This document shows, one piece after another, positions 34,400 through 42,883 of a stretch of 64,000 nucleotides of DNA. Within the stretch, counting starts at the first letter, position 1, and each line of letters begins with the position of its first letter. Under the pieces are notes generated by a model. It saw only the letters and a program-made list of their open reading frames with translations, searched no databases and was not told where the DNA came from. The stretch comes from UBA2330 sp049293015 (lineage in GTDB: Bacteria; Bacteroidota; Ignavibacteria; Tepidaquicellales; Tepidaquicellaceae), in the NCBI GenBank assembly GCA_049293015.1, contig JBATSB010000084.1:5810-69809 (forward strand). The letters run 5' to 3'. The translations under genes were made by a program, and so were the position numbers.

Positions 34400-35389
34400 T
34401 TAAAACTTTCTTTCCATCAGCATTCCCGAGAACCATTTTAATCTGTTGCGGGAATTAATGTCCTTTATATTATTAAGATATTCATCAGCTTTTAAAGTAT
34501 AATTTAAAATCTCATCCTTTGCAAAATCTATTATCCCATTTTTAATATAAACTTCTTTTACGTTTTCAATAATTTCATTTGTGATCTCAAGTTCTGAGTT
34601 TTGACAAATATCCATTATAAGTTTTTTGTCAGTTTCATTGCTTATTGTCTCGATGGCTTTTATTAAAAGAAAAGTCTTTTTCCTTTCGAGAATATCTCCT
34701 CCGATCTTTTTTCCAAGTTCAGATTCATCAGCCATAATATCCAGCATATCATCCTGTATCTGAAAAGCAAGTCCGATATTCAAGGCAAAGTTTTTCAGAT
34801 TATTAAGCAAATCAGTATCAGCATTACCGGTCAAAGCACCGATAGCAGCAGAGGTCTCAAGCATCTTTGCTGTTTTTTTATTTATCATCATAATATATTC
34901 ATCTAGTGTTACATCATTTCTTTCTTCAAATTCCTTGTCAAAACTTTGCCCTTCGCAGACTTCTATAATGCCTTCGGTAAATGAATCCGCAGTTTCTTTA
35001 AGTCTTTGAGTATCCGTTTTAAAAAGATATTTAAAAGCAAGTCCGATCAAGTGATCACCTGTAAGAATTGCTACGTTCTCATTCCACTTTTTATGAATCG
35101 TCTGAAGATTCCTGCGGGTGTCAGCATTGTCCATAATGTCGTCATGCACGAGTGTAAAGTTGTGCAGCAACTCAATAGCGACAGCAGCATTTATAGATTT
35201 CTCGGGATCACCTCCCGCCGCCTCACATGAAAAAATAACAAGCATAGGACGGATCCTTTTACCACCGCTGCTCAAAAGATATTTAATCGGCTCGTACAAA
35301 GTCACCGGCTGTTCTTCATTGATCATGTTAAATAAAATATCATCTATCTTCTTTTTGAATTTCAGATAGATGTCATAATGGTCAGACAT
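34400..35389 (-). CDS. Polyprenyl (isoprenyl) diphosphate synthase
   Basis: This 329-residue trans-isoprenyl diphosphate synthase has both Asp-rich motifs: first LVHDDIMDNAD (DDIMD at 83-87) and second FQIQDDMLDIMAD (DDMLD at 213-217), with the GGKRIRPML start motif. They bind Mg-diphosphate of the allylic substrate and IPP. The residues before the first motif (LLHNFTL) are bulky but I cannot safely set the product length; both farnesyl/geranylgeranyl and longer (quinone side chain) products are possible. First gene of the mfd transcript, divergent from the subtilase. Confidence 0.9.
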   Translation of the reverse strand: MSDHYDIYLKFKKKIDDILFNMINEEQPVTLYEPIKYLLSSGGKRIRPMLVIFSCEAAGGDPEKSINAAVAIELLHNFTLVHDDIMDNADTRRNLQTIHKKWNENVAILTGDHLIGLAFKYLFKTDTQRLKETADSFTEGIIEVCEGQSFDKEFEERNDVTLDEYIMMINKKTAKMLETSAAIGALTGNADTDLLNNLKNFALNIGLAFQIQDDMLDIMADESELGKKIGGDILERKKTFLLIKAIETISNETDKKLIMDICQNSELEITNEIIENVKEVYIKNGIIDFAKDEILNYTLKADEYLNNIKDINSRNRLKWFSGMLMERKF

Positions 35390-35497
35390 ATAGGGTTAAT
35401 AGGGTAAATTGATAGATTGTAATTATTTGAGACTTCTAAATGTTAGCCGTAATACATAAATTAGACTTCAATATATAAATTTAAAGCTATTAGTTAT

Positions 35498-37195
35498 ATG
35501 AAAATACAAAGTAAAGTTAACAGATTATTTATATCTGTGTTAATGTTATTTGTTTTAATTCCATTTCTTAGTTTTGACTCGCCGGACAATAACTCAAATA
35601 TAATTTCCGATGCTGTTACCCAAAACTATGAAAGTCAATTAATAAAATTATTAAGCAATTATAAAAATACCGGTAAAGAACTCCCGGACTGGACTCAGCT
35701 TGATCCTGATATTGATGGTTATGAAGGGACACGAACAAAAGCATTTTACAAATATCTTAAAACACTTTCCCCTGAACCTGTAAGAAGTGATGTAATTGTT
35801 GCAGTGATAGATTCGGGATTTGATATTGATCATCCTGATCTAAAAGATAATGCATGGCAGAATTTAGCAGAAGTGAATGGAGTAAGCGGTGTTGATGATG
35901 ACGAAAACGGATATGTGGATGATTTCAACGGATGGAATTTCCTTGGGAATGCAAAATATCTTCCTTATGAATCTTCAAGAGAATATTTTAGATTGAAAAA
36001 ACTGAACACACCGGCTTCAGATCCTTATTTTAAAAAAGTGAAAGAAGAATATGAGGAAAAGCAGGATGAAATTATTGCTACATACAAAGGATTAAATGAA
36101 ACACTTATAGAAATGGAAGCTGCTGAAGACGTTTTGAGAAAAAATAATATTACAACTGATCCAAAAAAACTACAGGGTATTTCAATGTCATTCCCTGAAG
36201 GAAAGATAAGTGATGCAGCGTCGATCATTCTCGGAGTATATCTTCTGTTTGGAATGGAAAAAGAAGATCTTGCGAAAGTTACGGATGAGTATGAGTTAAA
36301 AAGTAAAGTACTTTTTGATTCAGTAGATGTAAGTGAATTAATCGGTGATGATCCTTTAAAATTAGATGAGACAAATTATGGAAATAATGATGTGACTGAG
36401 AAAACAGAAGAGCACGGAACGCATGTATCTGGAGTAGTTGCTTCACGTAAGACAGGTCATGCACCATATGCTAAGATAATGTTTCTTAAAGCAGTTCCTA
36501 ATGAAGGAGATGAAAGAGATAAGGATGTAGGAAATGCGATTAGGTATGCAGTAGATAACGGCGCAAGTATTATTAATATGTCTGCCGGGAAATATTTCTC
36601 ACCGGATCCGGATTATGTAGTAGATGCAATTAAATATGCAGAAGAAAGAGGAGTATTGTTTGTAATTTCAGCAGGAAATGAAGGAGATGATGTAAAGAAT
36701 ATTGTAAATTATCCAAAGAAATATATAGAAGAAAACGGAGAGAAAAAATATTTTGATAACATGATCGTAGTAGGAGCCAGCTCTTGGATGAAAAAATGGA
36801 GTAAAGATATGGATCCTGAAAATAAGAATTCAAAGTTCGATCTGCTAGCAGCATTTAGTAATTATTCAGATGAGGTGGTAGATGTATTCGCACCCGGAGT
36901 TCAGATCTACTCTACGATCCCCGGAGGAAAGTATAAATTTCTTGACGGTACAAGTATGGCATCTCCATCAGTAACAGGTGTGGCAGCGGTATTAAAATCT
37001 TACTATCCTCAGCTCACAGCAGTACAGTTAAAGGAAGCGATCTTATCTTCAGTAAGAAAATATGACGGACTAATGGTGAAAGTAAAAGATTCAAATTCGA
37101 AAAGAGAATTTTCCGGATTATCTAGATCCGGCGGTGTGATAGATATGTTGAATGCATATAAAAAAGCCGGTGAATTGTTGGGACAGACTAATTGA
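35498..37195 (+). CDS. Secreted subtilisin-like serine protease with large insertion
   Basis: This 565-residue S8-family protease has a signal peptide or N-terminal anchor (FISVLMLFVLIPFLSF). The triad is complete: Asp105 in VIVAVIDSGFDIDHPDL, His306 in EEHGTHVSGVVA and Ser486 in LDGTSMASPSVTGVAA, with the oxyanion Asn in ISAGNEGDDVK. The Asp to His distance of about 200 residues is far above the usual 30-40. The extra segment (about 145-300) is a charged helical region with a short hydrophobic stretch (AASIILGVYLLFGM). This is a feature of a subset of Bacteroidota S8 proteases; its role is not known. There is no T9SS sorting domain, so it may be periplasmic. Confidence 0.9.
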   Translation: MKIQSKVNRLFISVLMLFVLIPFLSFDSPDNNSNIISDAVTQNYESQLIKLLSNYKNTGKELPDWTQLDPDIDGYEGTRTKAFYKYLKTLSPEPVRSDVIVAVIDSGFDIDHPDLKDNAWQNLAEVNGVSGVDDDENGYVDDFNGWNFLGNAKYLPYESSREYFRLKKLNTPASDPYFKKVKEEYEEKQDEIIATYKGLNETLIEMEAAEDVLRKNNITTDPKKLQGISMSFPEGKISDAASIILGVYLLFGMEKEDLAKVTDEYELKSKVLFDSVDVSELIGDDPLKLDETNYGNNDVTEKTEEHGTHVSGVVASRKTGHAPYAKIMFLKAVPNEGDERDKDVGNAIRYAVDNGASIINMSAGKYFSPDPDYVVDAIKYAEERGVLFVISAGNEGDDVKNIVNYPKKYIEENGEKKYFDNMIVVGASSWMKKWSKDMDPENKNSKFDLLAAFSNYSDEVVDVFAPGVQIYSTIPGGKYKFLDGTSMASPSVTGVAAVLKSYYPQLTAVQLKEAILSSVRKYDGLMVKVKDSNSKREFSGLSRSGGVIDMLNAYKKAGELLGQTN

Positions 37196-37300
37196 GATAT
37201 TAATTTTCTGTGCTAAAAAATTTGGTGACAGGATAGTTCAATCTATGAAATTAATTTTTGATGTTAGAGTTGGGTAGCTTAGGCAAGTTTTGGTATGTGA

Positions 37301-37332
37301 TTGATATAAACCGTTTAAACGGTTTATATCAA
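37301..37332. terminator. Perfect 32-bp palindrome between convergent genes
   Basis: TTGATATAAACCGTTT at 37301 is followed directly by its exact reverse complement to 37332, then by a run of A. In RNA from either strand it folds into a stem with no spare loop and an A/T-rich tail, as expected of a bidirectional terminator. It lies 105 bp after the subtilase stop and 142 bp before the end of the convergent amidohydrolase gene. An operator role cannot be excluded. Confidence 0.7.
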
Positions 37333-37473
37333 AAAAACTACTTCCCATAAGTAAATGCATCTTAAATTTCAATATTACAGGCTTTAACAAAATTAGTTGT
37401 TTGCAAAACTTATCCGATAATAATATAAATATCAGATTTGTAAATGAAGCATAAAAGTCCTCAATGATTATTT

Positions 37474-39042
37474 CTATATAGAATAAATCTTTCTCCCGTT
37501 AAAATATGTCGTCTCCACTTTCGCATTCTTTATTTCTTCAGCATTCATTTCATATAGATCATCTTGCAAAATAATTATATCCGCATTCATACCAACCTCA
37601 ATTTTTCCATGAGTTTTTTCCATATATGCAGCATAAGCATTATTTATTGTATATGCATCTAAACAGTCATCCAATGAGATCCCTTTTTCCTTATAAAATC
37701 CATCTTCAAAACCAACTGCCCTTCGTGTCATTGCATAATAAATTGTATCAAACGGGTTTTCACTTACTATCGGAAAGTCCGTACCAAAGCAAACAGTTGA
37801 TCCGTTTTTGAACAGTTTGTCATAATTATGTTCCAGGGAAGGATCATCTAATATTTGGGATGCAGTTTTTGCATCACTGAATAGATGCGACGGCTGAACA
37901 GATGCTGTCACATTTAGCTGCCTAAATCTATCAAAATCACTTTCAATAATATGCTGTGCATGTTCAATTCTGAATCTCCTGTCTTTTATTCCATTCACAT
38001 TAATTAGCTCTTCATTAAAATCAAGCAGATCAGTTACAGCTTTATCTCCGATCGCATGAACGGAAAGCTGATAACCGCTTCTATCAATTTCCTTACATAT
38101 TTTGTTAAATTCACCGCTGTTCACAATTTCAGTTCGGATACCATTGTGAATTTCGCCTTTATAATTTGAATGCATGTATGCAGTCTTACTTGATAATGAT
38201 CCGTCATAAAAAGCTTTAAAAGATTTGAATTTGATATGAGGATAATAATTTTTGAAAGCTTCTTTATACCTTTCAATATTCTTAAACTCTAGAATATTTA
38301 ATCTTGCATCTACATTTAAATTCAGTGAATTACTGTTTAAAAGTTCTTTGTAAACTTCAAGATCCGGAACAAGTGTAATATCTGAAATGGAAGTAATGCC
38401 GTATGAATTAAATCTATCCATCAATTCTTTTGCGACCTCGGTTTGTTTTAGTAAATTAGGTTTTGGCAGCGAATCGAGCACAAAGTCCCGTGCACGCTCC
38501 TTTAATTCACCTGTGACCTCACCGTTTTCTTTAATTATTTCCTCTGAAGTAAATTCACTTTCTTTTGACAAAAGTCCTGACACCTCTAAGGCTTTTGAAT
38601 TCGCGAATGCAGCATGTGTGTCAAATCTTGAAATTACAACTGGAACATCGTCACATATTTTGTCAAGAAAATTCATATCTATCTTTATTTCCTCTTTGAA
38701 ATTTGACTCAGCAAAAAATCCGCCTTCTATATAACTTACACCTGAAGTGTTTTTGTATTTATTTATTTTTTCAATAAAATCCTTTTTTATAGAAGCATCT
38801 CTGAGATCAAGCAATGAATTCACATATGCACCTTCTATAAAATGGCAATGCCCCTCATAAAAAGCCGGCATAACAAGCTTTCCTAAACAGTCAATTATCT
38901 CATCATATTCATTCCGAATCTTTTCTGTTTCAGACCGGTTTCCTGTGAATGTGACCTCTCCGGATTCAGAATCAAAGCCGACAGAGTAATTAAATCTGTT
39001 TTTTGATAACCGGACTTTGGCATTCAAAAGAAGTGTTTTCAT
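37474..39042 (-). CDS. Metal-dependent amidohydrolase of YtcJ type
   Basis: This 522-residue protein belongs to the amidohydrolase-3 family (YtcJ-like): VMPAFYEGHCHFIEGA with the first HxH pair, RFDTHAAFANSKALEVSGL, SISDITLVPD, LSVHAIGDKAVTDLLDFN with a metal-ligand His, RRFRIEHAQHI, and STVCFGTDFPIVSENPF with the final Asp. The ending HGKIEVGMNADIIIL is the usual beta-sandwich return. No signal peptide, so cytoplasmic. Members hydrolyse various amides; the substrate is unknown. Single-gene transcript, with a long gene-poor region upstream. Confidence 0.9.
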   Translation of the reverse strand: MKTLLLNAKVRLSKNRFNYSVGFDSESGEVTFTGNRSETEKIRNEYDEIIDCLGKLVMPAFYEGHCHFIEGAYVNSLLDLRDASIKKDFIEKINKYKNTSGVSYIEGGFFAESNFKEEIKIDMNFLDKICDDVPVVISRFDTHAAFANSKALEVSGLLSKESEFTSEEIIKENGEVTGELKERARDFVLDSLPKPNLLKQTEVAKELMDRFNSYGITSISDITLVPDLEVYKELLNSNSLNLNVDARLNILEFKNIERYKEAFKNYYPHIKFKSFKAFYDGSLSSKTAYMHSNYKGEIHNGIRTEIVNSGEFNKICKEIDRSGYQLSVHAIGDKAVTDLLDFNEELINVNGIKDRRFRIEHAQHIIESDFDRFRQLNVTASVQPSHLFSDAKTASQILDDPSLEHNYDKLFKNGSTVCFGTDFPIVSENPFDTIYYAMTRRAVGFEDGFYKEKGISLDDCLDAYTINNAYAAYMEKTHGKIEVGMNADIIILQDDLYEMNAEEIKNAKVETTYFNGRKIYSI

Positions 39043-39463
39043 TTTTTATACTAATATTTTTAATGTTAAATTAAAATATCACTTTTGAAAAACTTAAGAT
39101 AATTTTTATATTTAATTTTATTGAGTTAAATATTAAAATAAAAAATATGTTAATTTTGAAAATTGCGATCAACTATTTAGTTACTGTTCTTTGAATAGCA
39201 ATAAAATTTCTTAATACTATCATCTGAAAATAAAAATAAAAAGTTTGATGTGTATTTATTGAAGTCAGTTTTACCTGGAGAAATGACGGGAATTTCATAG
39301 TTGATAATCCTTACAGATAAAAAGCAATTTAATGAAAATTCGACCGGACTCTTTTAATAATCATTTACAAATGTATTTAAATGAAAAACTCCTTTTGGAT
39401 GATTTTAAAAAAAATAAAAAAATATTAAAATATATATTGGATTATTAAATTATTTTTTATAGT

Positions 39464-39554
39464 TTGTATACATCGGCGCCAGCCGATACGTTCTTTCATA
39501 TTTGTTCTTCCTTTAATTACCTCTGTGCGGTTTTATTCGCGCAGGGGTTTTTTT
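39464..39554 (+). ncRNA. Putative small RNA ending in an intrinsic terminator
   Basis: A first stem ATCGGC-GCCA-GCCGAT (39472..39487) is followed by an unpaired pyrimidine-rich stretch and a strong terminator: CCTCTGTGCG / CGCGCAGGGG (39520..39547, two G-U pairs) and seven T residues to 39554. No gene upstream on this strand would need the terminator. A TTGTATACAT palindrome-like site at 39464..39473 overlaps the presumed start. I do not recognise the RNA. It could instead be the attenuated leader of a longer transcript. Confidence 0.4.
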
Positions 39555-39685
39555 ATATTCAAGAGAAAATGCTAAAAATAGCGTTTATTTGAGGTATTTC
39601 AAGTATTTGAGGAAAATTGAATTAAAAACATACCTAAATCAATGATGTACTGACTCTTGAAGTTAAACTTGTAAAACAATGTAAA

Positions 39686-39716
39686 TTGTATACAAAATTT
39701 ATATTATTGTATACAA
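39686..39716 (+). promoter_or_regulatory. Paired TTGTATACAA operator-like palindromes
   Basis: The perfect 10-bp palindrome TTGTATACAA occurs at 39686..39695 and 39707..39716, exactly 21 bp apart, so both lie on the same helix face. The GTATAC centre fits the GT-N-AC style of GntR-family operators. The second site ends 90 bp before the msrA start. A 9-of-10 copy is at 39464. Confidence 0.55.
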
Positions 39717-39806
39717 AACGAAAATACAGATTTTGAACTAATACTAAGAATTAATAGTTAATCGAAACGCATTTAGTGTTTTACTAATTAAGTAAAAAAT
39801 GAAACC

Positions 39807-40511
39807 ATGAAAAAATCAATCTTAGTAATTTCAGTATTAATTATTTCAGTAGTCGGATACATATTTTTATCGAGTAATGAAAAGGAAAACAAATCTGAAT
39901 CTAATACAAATTCTGTAAAAGAAATAATTTATAAAACTAATAATAACATGGCAGGAGTAAAAGATAAATTGGAACTGGCAACTTTAGGTGGTGGATGTTT
40001 CTGGTGTACGGAAACTATCTTTAATGAACTGAAAGGAGTTGAATCGGTGGTCTCCGGATATTCAGGCGGAGAAATAAAAAACCCGACATACGAAGAAGTA
40101 TGTTCAGGTAATACCGGTCATGCAGAAGTAGTGCAGATCATTTTTAATCCGGCTATAATAAGTTATGCTCAGCTGCTTGAAATTTTCTTTCACATCCATG
40201 ATCCTACTACTCTTAACAGACAAGGTGCAGATAAAGGTACACAATACAGATCAGTGATCTTTTATAATAATGAAAGTCAGCATCAGACTGCTAATGAAGT
40301 TATAAAAAAGATCACCGATGAAAAATTATGGGATGATCCAATTGTTACTGAAGTAACTAAGTTTGATGAGTTTTATCCTGCTGAAGAATATCATCAGGAT
40401 TATTATGAAAATAATAAAGAAAAATCATACTGCTCTATAGTCATTGCTCCGAAAGTCAGGAAATTTTATAAAGAGTATAAAGACCTTTTAAAAGAAGACG
40501 CCGGGAATTAA
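39807..40511 (+). CDS. msrA: Peptide methionine-(S)-S-oxide reductase MsrA, membrane-anchored or secreted
   Basis: This 234-residue protein has an N-terminal hydrophobic segment (SILVISVLIISVVGYIFLSS, residues 4-23), followed by a polar linker to about residue 53. The MsrA domain has catalytic Cys64 in LGGGCFWCTE, GYSGGEIKNPTYEEVCSGNTGHAEVVQI, and HDPTTLNRQGADKGTQYRS. The anchor suggests an enzyme that repairs oxidised methionine on the periplasmic side, complementing the cytoplasmic MsrB at 28527. Two TTGTATACAA palindromes precede it. A terminator hairpin follows at 40539. Confidence 0.93.
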   Translation: MKKSILVISVLIISVVGYIFLSSNEKENKSESNTNSVKEIIYKTNNNMAGVKDKLELATLGGGCFWCTETIFNELKGVESVVSGYSGGEIKNPTYEEVCSGNTGHAEVVQIIFNPAIISYAQLLEIFFHIHDPTTLNRQGADKGTQYRSVIFYNNESQHQTANEVIKKITDEKLWDDPIVTEVTKFDEFYPAEEYHQDYYENNKEKSYCSIVIAPKVRKFYKEYKDLLKEDAGN

Positions 40512-40538
40512 TTCAAAAGTCTTTATAATTCAGATATT

Positions 40539-40575
40539 TAAGTTCGTTCAGGGTTTTCGGGACGGACTTTTTGTT
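40539..40575 (+). terminator. Terminator downstream of msrA
   Basis: Arm AAGTTCGTTC pairs, with G-U pairs, with GGACGGACTT across a GGGTTTTCG loop, followed by TTTTT. It lies about 30 bp after the msrA stop. A sister copy is at 40682. Confidence 0.75.
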
Positions 40576-40612
40576 TGTCTGTTGTTCCCGCAGAGTCACC
40601 TATTGATTGTTC

Positions 40613-40644
40613 CCACAGAGTCACGTGCTCTTCGGACTCTGCGG
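40613..40644. repeat. GC-rich hairpin repeat, copy E
   Basis: CCACAGAGTC and GACTCTGCGG arms around ACGTGCTCTTCG, the same family as copies A-D about 18 kb away. A lone left arm (CCCGCAGAGTCACC) stands just before it at 40588. Confidence 0.8.
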
Positions 40645-40681
40645 ATACTGAATTCAATGAATTATATATTTTAATTTAGAT

Positions 40682-40718
40682 TATTAAGTCCGCTCCGGGT
40701 TTTCGGGACGGACTTAAT
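40682..40718 (+). terminator. Second copy of the msrA terminator
   Basis: AAGTCCGCTCC / GGACGGACTT with the same GGGTTTTCGG loop as the hairpin at 40539, followed by AATTTTT. No gene lies between the two, so this looks like a duplicated terminator separated by the GC-rich hairpin repeat. Confidence 0.65.
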
Positions 40719-40948
40719 TTTTGTAAATTTATTAGTTATCAAAAAGAAAAAATATATCTTAAATATCTCACAGCAGGTTCTTGATTTATTTCTTTTGAAT
40801 ATTCACATCAAAAATTATATTTTTAATATAAATACAATGCTCATTTAATTTCGTTAATTTTATTGACAGGCAATTATACTTAATCAATTAAACGAAATTT
40901 TAAAAGTTCAAAGTAATTAAATTTTATATCAAACTAAATAATAATTAT

Positions 40949-42031
40949 ATGAATAAGAAAATTTTCAAATTAATATCCGCAATATTATTTCTGATAGTTT
41001 TTAATGTAAGTGCAAACTCAACTCCACGAAATGTTTTAATTGAATATGTAACAGGTACATGGTGCGGAAATTGTCCTTGCGGTCATCAGACCATTAATAC
41101 AATTCTAAATCAACATCCAAATACCATCGTACTTGCATACCATGCATTCAGCAGCGATCCGTATATTAATTTCAATGGCAATGAAATAGTCGGACTTATG
41201 GGATTTAGCTCGACGCCTACTACTGTGATCGACAGGAATGTATTTATTGGGACATTGAATTATCCGTTGTGGACAGCAACTGTGGGTGACAGATACGGTA
41301 CTTCATCTGATGCTCCTGTGAATATAAATATTGCCTCTAAATCTTATAATGAAGCTACAAGAGAATTTGCATTTAATGTAGATGCATCAGCACTTGAAGA
41401 TCTTTCCGGACAGTATAAGATAACAGCAGTAATAGCTGAAGATAATATAATCCACCAGCAGAATGTTTATTCGCAGTGCGGTACGCCCGGTATTGTTACC
41501 AATTACACTCATAACCATGTCACGAGAAATTTTATTAACGGGGCTACTGGCGAAAACCTGAATACCGGCGGAACATGGTCAAACGGTCAGATCATTTCGA
41601 AAAATTTTCAAACGACTATTGATGCTTCATGGGTATCTGAAAATTCTAATATAGTGATATTTGTATATCGTGAAGAATCAATTCTTAGAGAATCTGAAAT
41701 TCAGCAGGCAGTACTCGAAAGTGTAACGGGAACTACAGGTATTACTCCGCTAAGCTCTTCTGTTCCTGATGGATATGAACTTTCCCAAAATTATCCAAAT
41801 CCTTTTAACCCGAATACTAATATAAAATTTTCAATTCCTGAAGACGGAAACGCAAGCTTCAGAATCTTTGACATCAGTGGAAAATCAGTCGGTGAATATG
41901 TGAACGGTTTTTTACAAAGAGGAACTTACAATATAGAATTCGACGGCAGCGGATTTGCAAGCGGAATTTATTTCTATGAATTAAAAACTGATAATTTTTC
42001 TGACAGAAAGAAGATGATCCTTTTGAAATAA
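40949..42031 (+). CDS. T9SS-secreted Omp28/thioredoxin-like protein
   Basis: This 360-residue protein has a signal peptide (KIFKLISAILFLIVFNVSAN). The first domain (about 25-120) is thioredoxin-like, with the VTGTWCGNCPCG motif (CxxC) and the cis-Pro-type segment SSTPTTVIDR. A middle beta-rich Omp28 domain follows. The C-terminal 85 residues are a T9SS sorting domain (LSQNYPNPFNPNTNI ... DRKKMILLK). Related Omp28 proteins are surface antigens with unknown function; the intact CxxC suggests redox activity. An inverted repeat AATTTCGTT / AACGAAATT (40847, 40891) lies upstream. Confidence 0.88.
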   Translation: MNKKIFKLISAILFLIVFNVSANSTPRNVLIEYVTGTWCGNCPCGHQTINTILNQHPNTIVLAYHAFSSDPYINFNGNEIVGLMGFSSTPTTVIDRNVFIGTLNYPLWTATVGDRYGTSSDAPVNINIASKSYNEATREFAFNVDASALEDLSGQYKITAVIAEDNIIHQQNVYSQCGTPGIVTNYTHNHVTRNFINGATGENLNTGGTWSNGQIISKNFQTTIDASWVSENSNIVIFVYREESILRESEIQQAVLESVTGTTGITPLSSSVPDGYELSQNYPNPFNPNTNIKFSIPEDGNASFRIFDISGKSVGEYVNGFLQRGTYNIEFDGSGFASGIYFYELKTDNFSDRKKMILLK

Positions 42032-42057
42032 AATTTAAATTACATTACCCTAAACAT

Positions 42058-42438
42058 TTAATTCAAAGTTCCGGATCTGAATTTAAATCCGGCAATTATC
42101 AGAAACAGCCAGCCGATCAGAAAAGCAAGACCTCCAATCGGTGTAATCAAAGCGAAGAAAGTAATGGAAGTTACTGAATAAATATAAAGAGAGAATGAAA
42201 ACAGAATTATGCCGATAGAAAAAATGAAAGCACTTTTATAAAACTTATTTATACCGGCTAAGCCGACCGCTAAGATTACAACTGAATGGATCAGTTGATA
42301 TAATACGCCAGTCTTAAAAATTTCAATCATCTCCGGAGTAAGGTGAGCTTTCAATCCATGTGCTCCGAATGCACCGAGAGCAACTCCAAGGAAACCGAAA
42401 ACTCCGCCTGTAACGATCCAGAATCTTTGTCTGCACAT
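42058..42438 (-). CDS. DUF423 membrane protein
   Basis: This 126-residue protein has four predicted membrane helices. It has the family signature GGVFGFLGVALGAFGAHGLK near the N-terminus, LYQLIHSVVILAVG, and PIGGLAFLIGWLFLI at the end. The size and motif are those of the YgdD/DUF423 family, whose function is not known. It is separated from tRNA-Asp by 147 bp of AT-rich DNA. Confidence 0.9.
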   Translation of the reverse strand: MCRQRFWIVTGGVFGFLGVALGAFGAHGLKAHLTPEMIEIFKTGVLYQLIHSVVILAVGLAGINKFYKSAFIFSIGIILFSFSLYIYSVTSITFFALITPIGGLAFLIGWLFLIIAGFKFRSGTLN

Positions 42439-42585
42439 AATTTATTGTTTTACTCAAAATACTTTATATGAATTTATTAAGAAGCATACTTTAAAAAGAA
42501 TTAAAATTTTTTTGAAAAAGTTAAATAAGTAATAATTAGCAATTGTAAAAACAAAATATTTGAGCTATTTTACAAACTTATTTTA

Positions 42586-42659
42586 GGAGTCGTAGTTCAG
42601 TTGGTTAGAACGCCTGACTGTCACTCAGGAGGTCGCGAGTTCGAGTCTCGTCGATTCCG
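42586..42659 (+). tRNA. tRNA-Asp (anticodon GTC)
   Basis: The cloverleaf is complete. Acceptor arms GGAGTCG and CGATTCC pair over 7 bp (one G-U). The anticodon stem CCTGA/TCAGG holds the loop CTGTCAC with anticodon GTC, and the T arm GCGAG-TTCGAGT-CTCGT is normal. The discriminator base is G. CCA is not encoded. A strong terminator follows at 42668. Its 3' end is copied at 42747 and 62264. Confidence 0.97.
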
Positions 42660-42667
42660 CAAAAAAT

Positions 42668-42702
42668 AAGCCCTTTAAGAATTCTTTTTAAAGGGCTTTT
42701 TT
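42668..42702 (+). terminator. Terminator of tRNA-Asp
   Basis: A perfect 11-bp stem AAGCCCTTTAA / TTAAAGGGCTT with a nine-base loop, followed by TTTT, beginning 8 bp after the tRNA. Confidence 0.9.
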
Positions 42703-42713
42703 AATTTCACAAA

Positions 42714-42768
42714 TCAAGAGGTCGTCCCCCCGAGTCCTCGGGAGGAAGTCTCGTCGATTCCGCAAAAA
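42714..42768 (+). repeat. Partial tRNA-Asp 3' copy with hairpin insert
   Basis: AGAGGTCG (compare AGGAGGTCG in the tRNA) is followed by a foreign GC-rich hairpin with CCCGAG/CTCGGG arms. The tRNA 3' end AGTCTCGTCGATTCCGC then resumes at 42747 and continues with the same A-run. It is not a functional tRNA. It may be an old attachment site or a decayed second tRNA. Confidence 0.75.
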
Positions 42769-42770
42769 GT

Positions 42771-42806
42771 AAATATCCGTTCTTAATATTAGGAACGGAT
42801 ATTTTT
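42771..42806. terminator. Terminator after the tRNA remnant
   Basis: A 12-bp perfect stem AAATATCCGTTC / GAACGGATATTT, ten-base loop and T-rich tail. On the reverse strand it is also close to the end of the 42884..45511 gene, so it can serve both sides. Confidence 0.8.
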
Positions 42807-42883
42807 ATTTAGTATTAGAATTTGTAAAATTACTTAAGGCTCAAAGACTTCATTTTTTATTTTTGTATAAAATTGAAAAAGCT

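Larger units (their letters stand above)
39043..39806. other. Long gene-free region between amidohydrolase and msrA
   Basis: 764 bp between divergent genes with no credible reading frame. It holds a probable small structured RNA with terminator (39464..39554) and a pair of TTGTATACAA palindromes (39686, 39707). The remainder is AT-rich and shows no further structure to me. Confidence 0.6.

Noticed and set aside
42714..42768. Second functional tRNA-Asp
   Set aside because: The 5' half and anticodon are absent and the T arm is replaced.
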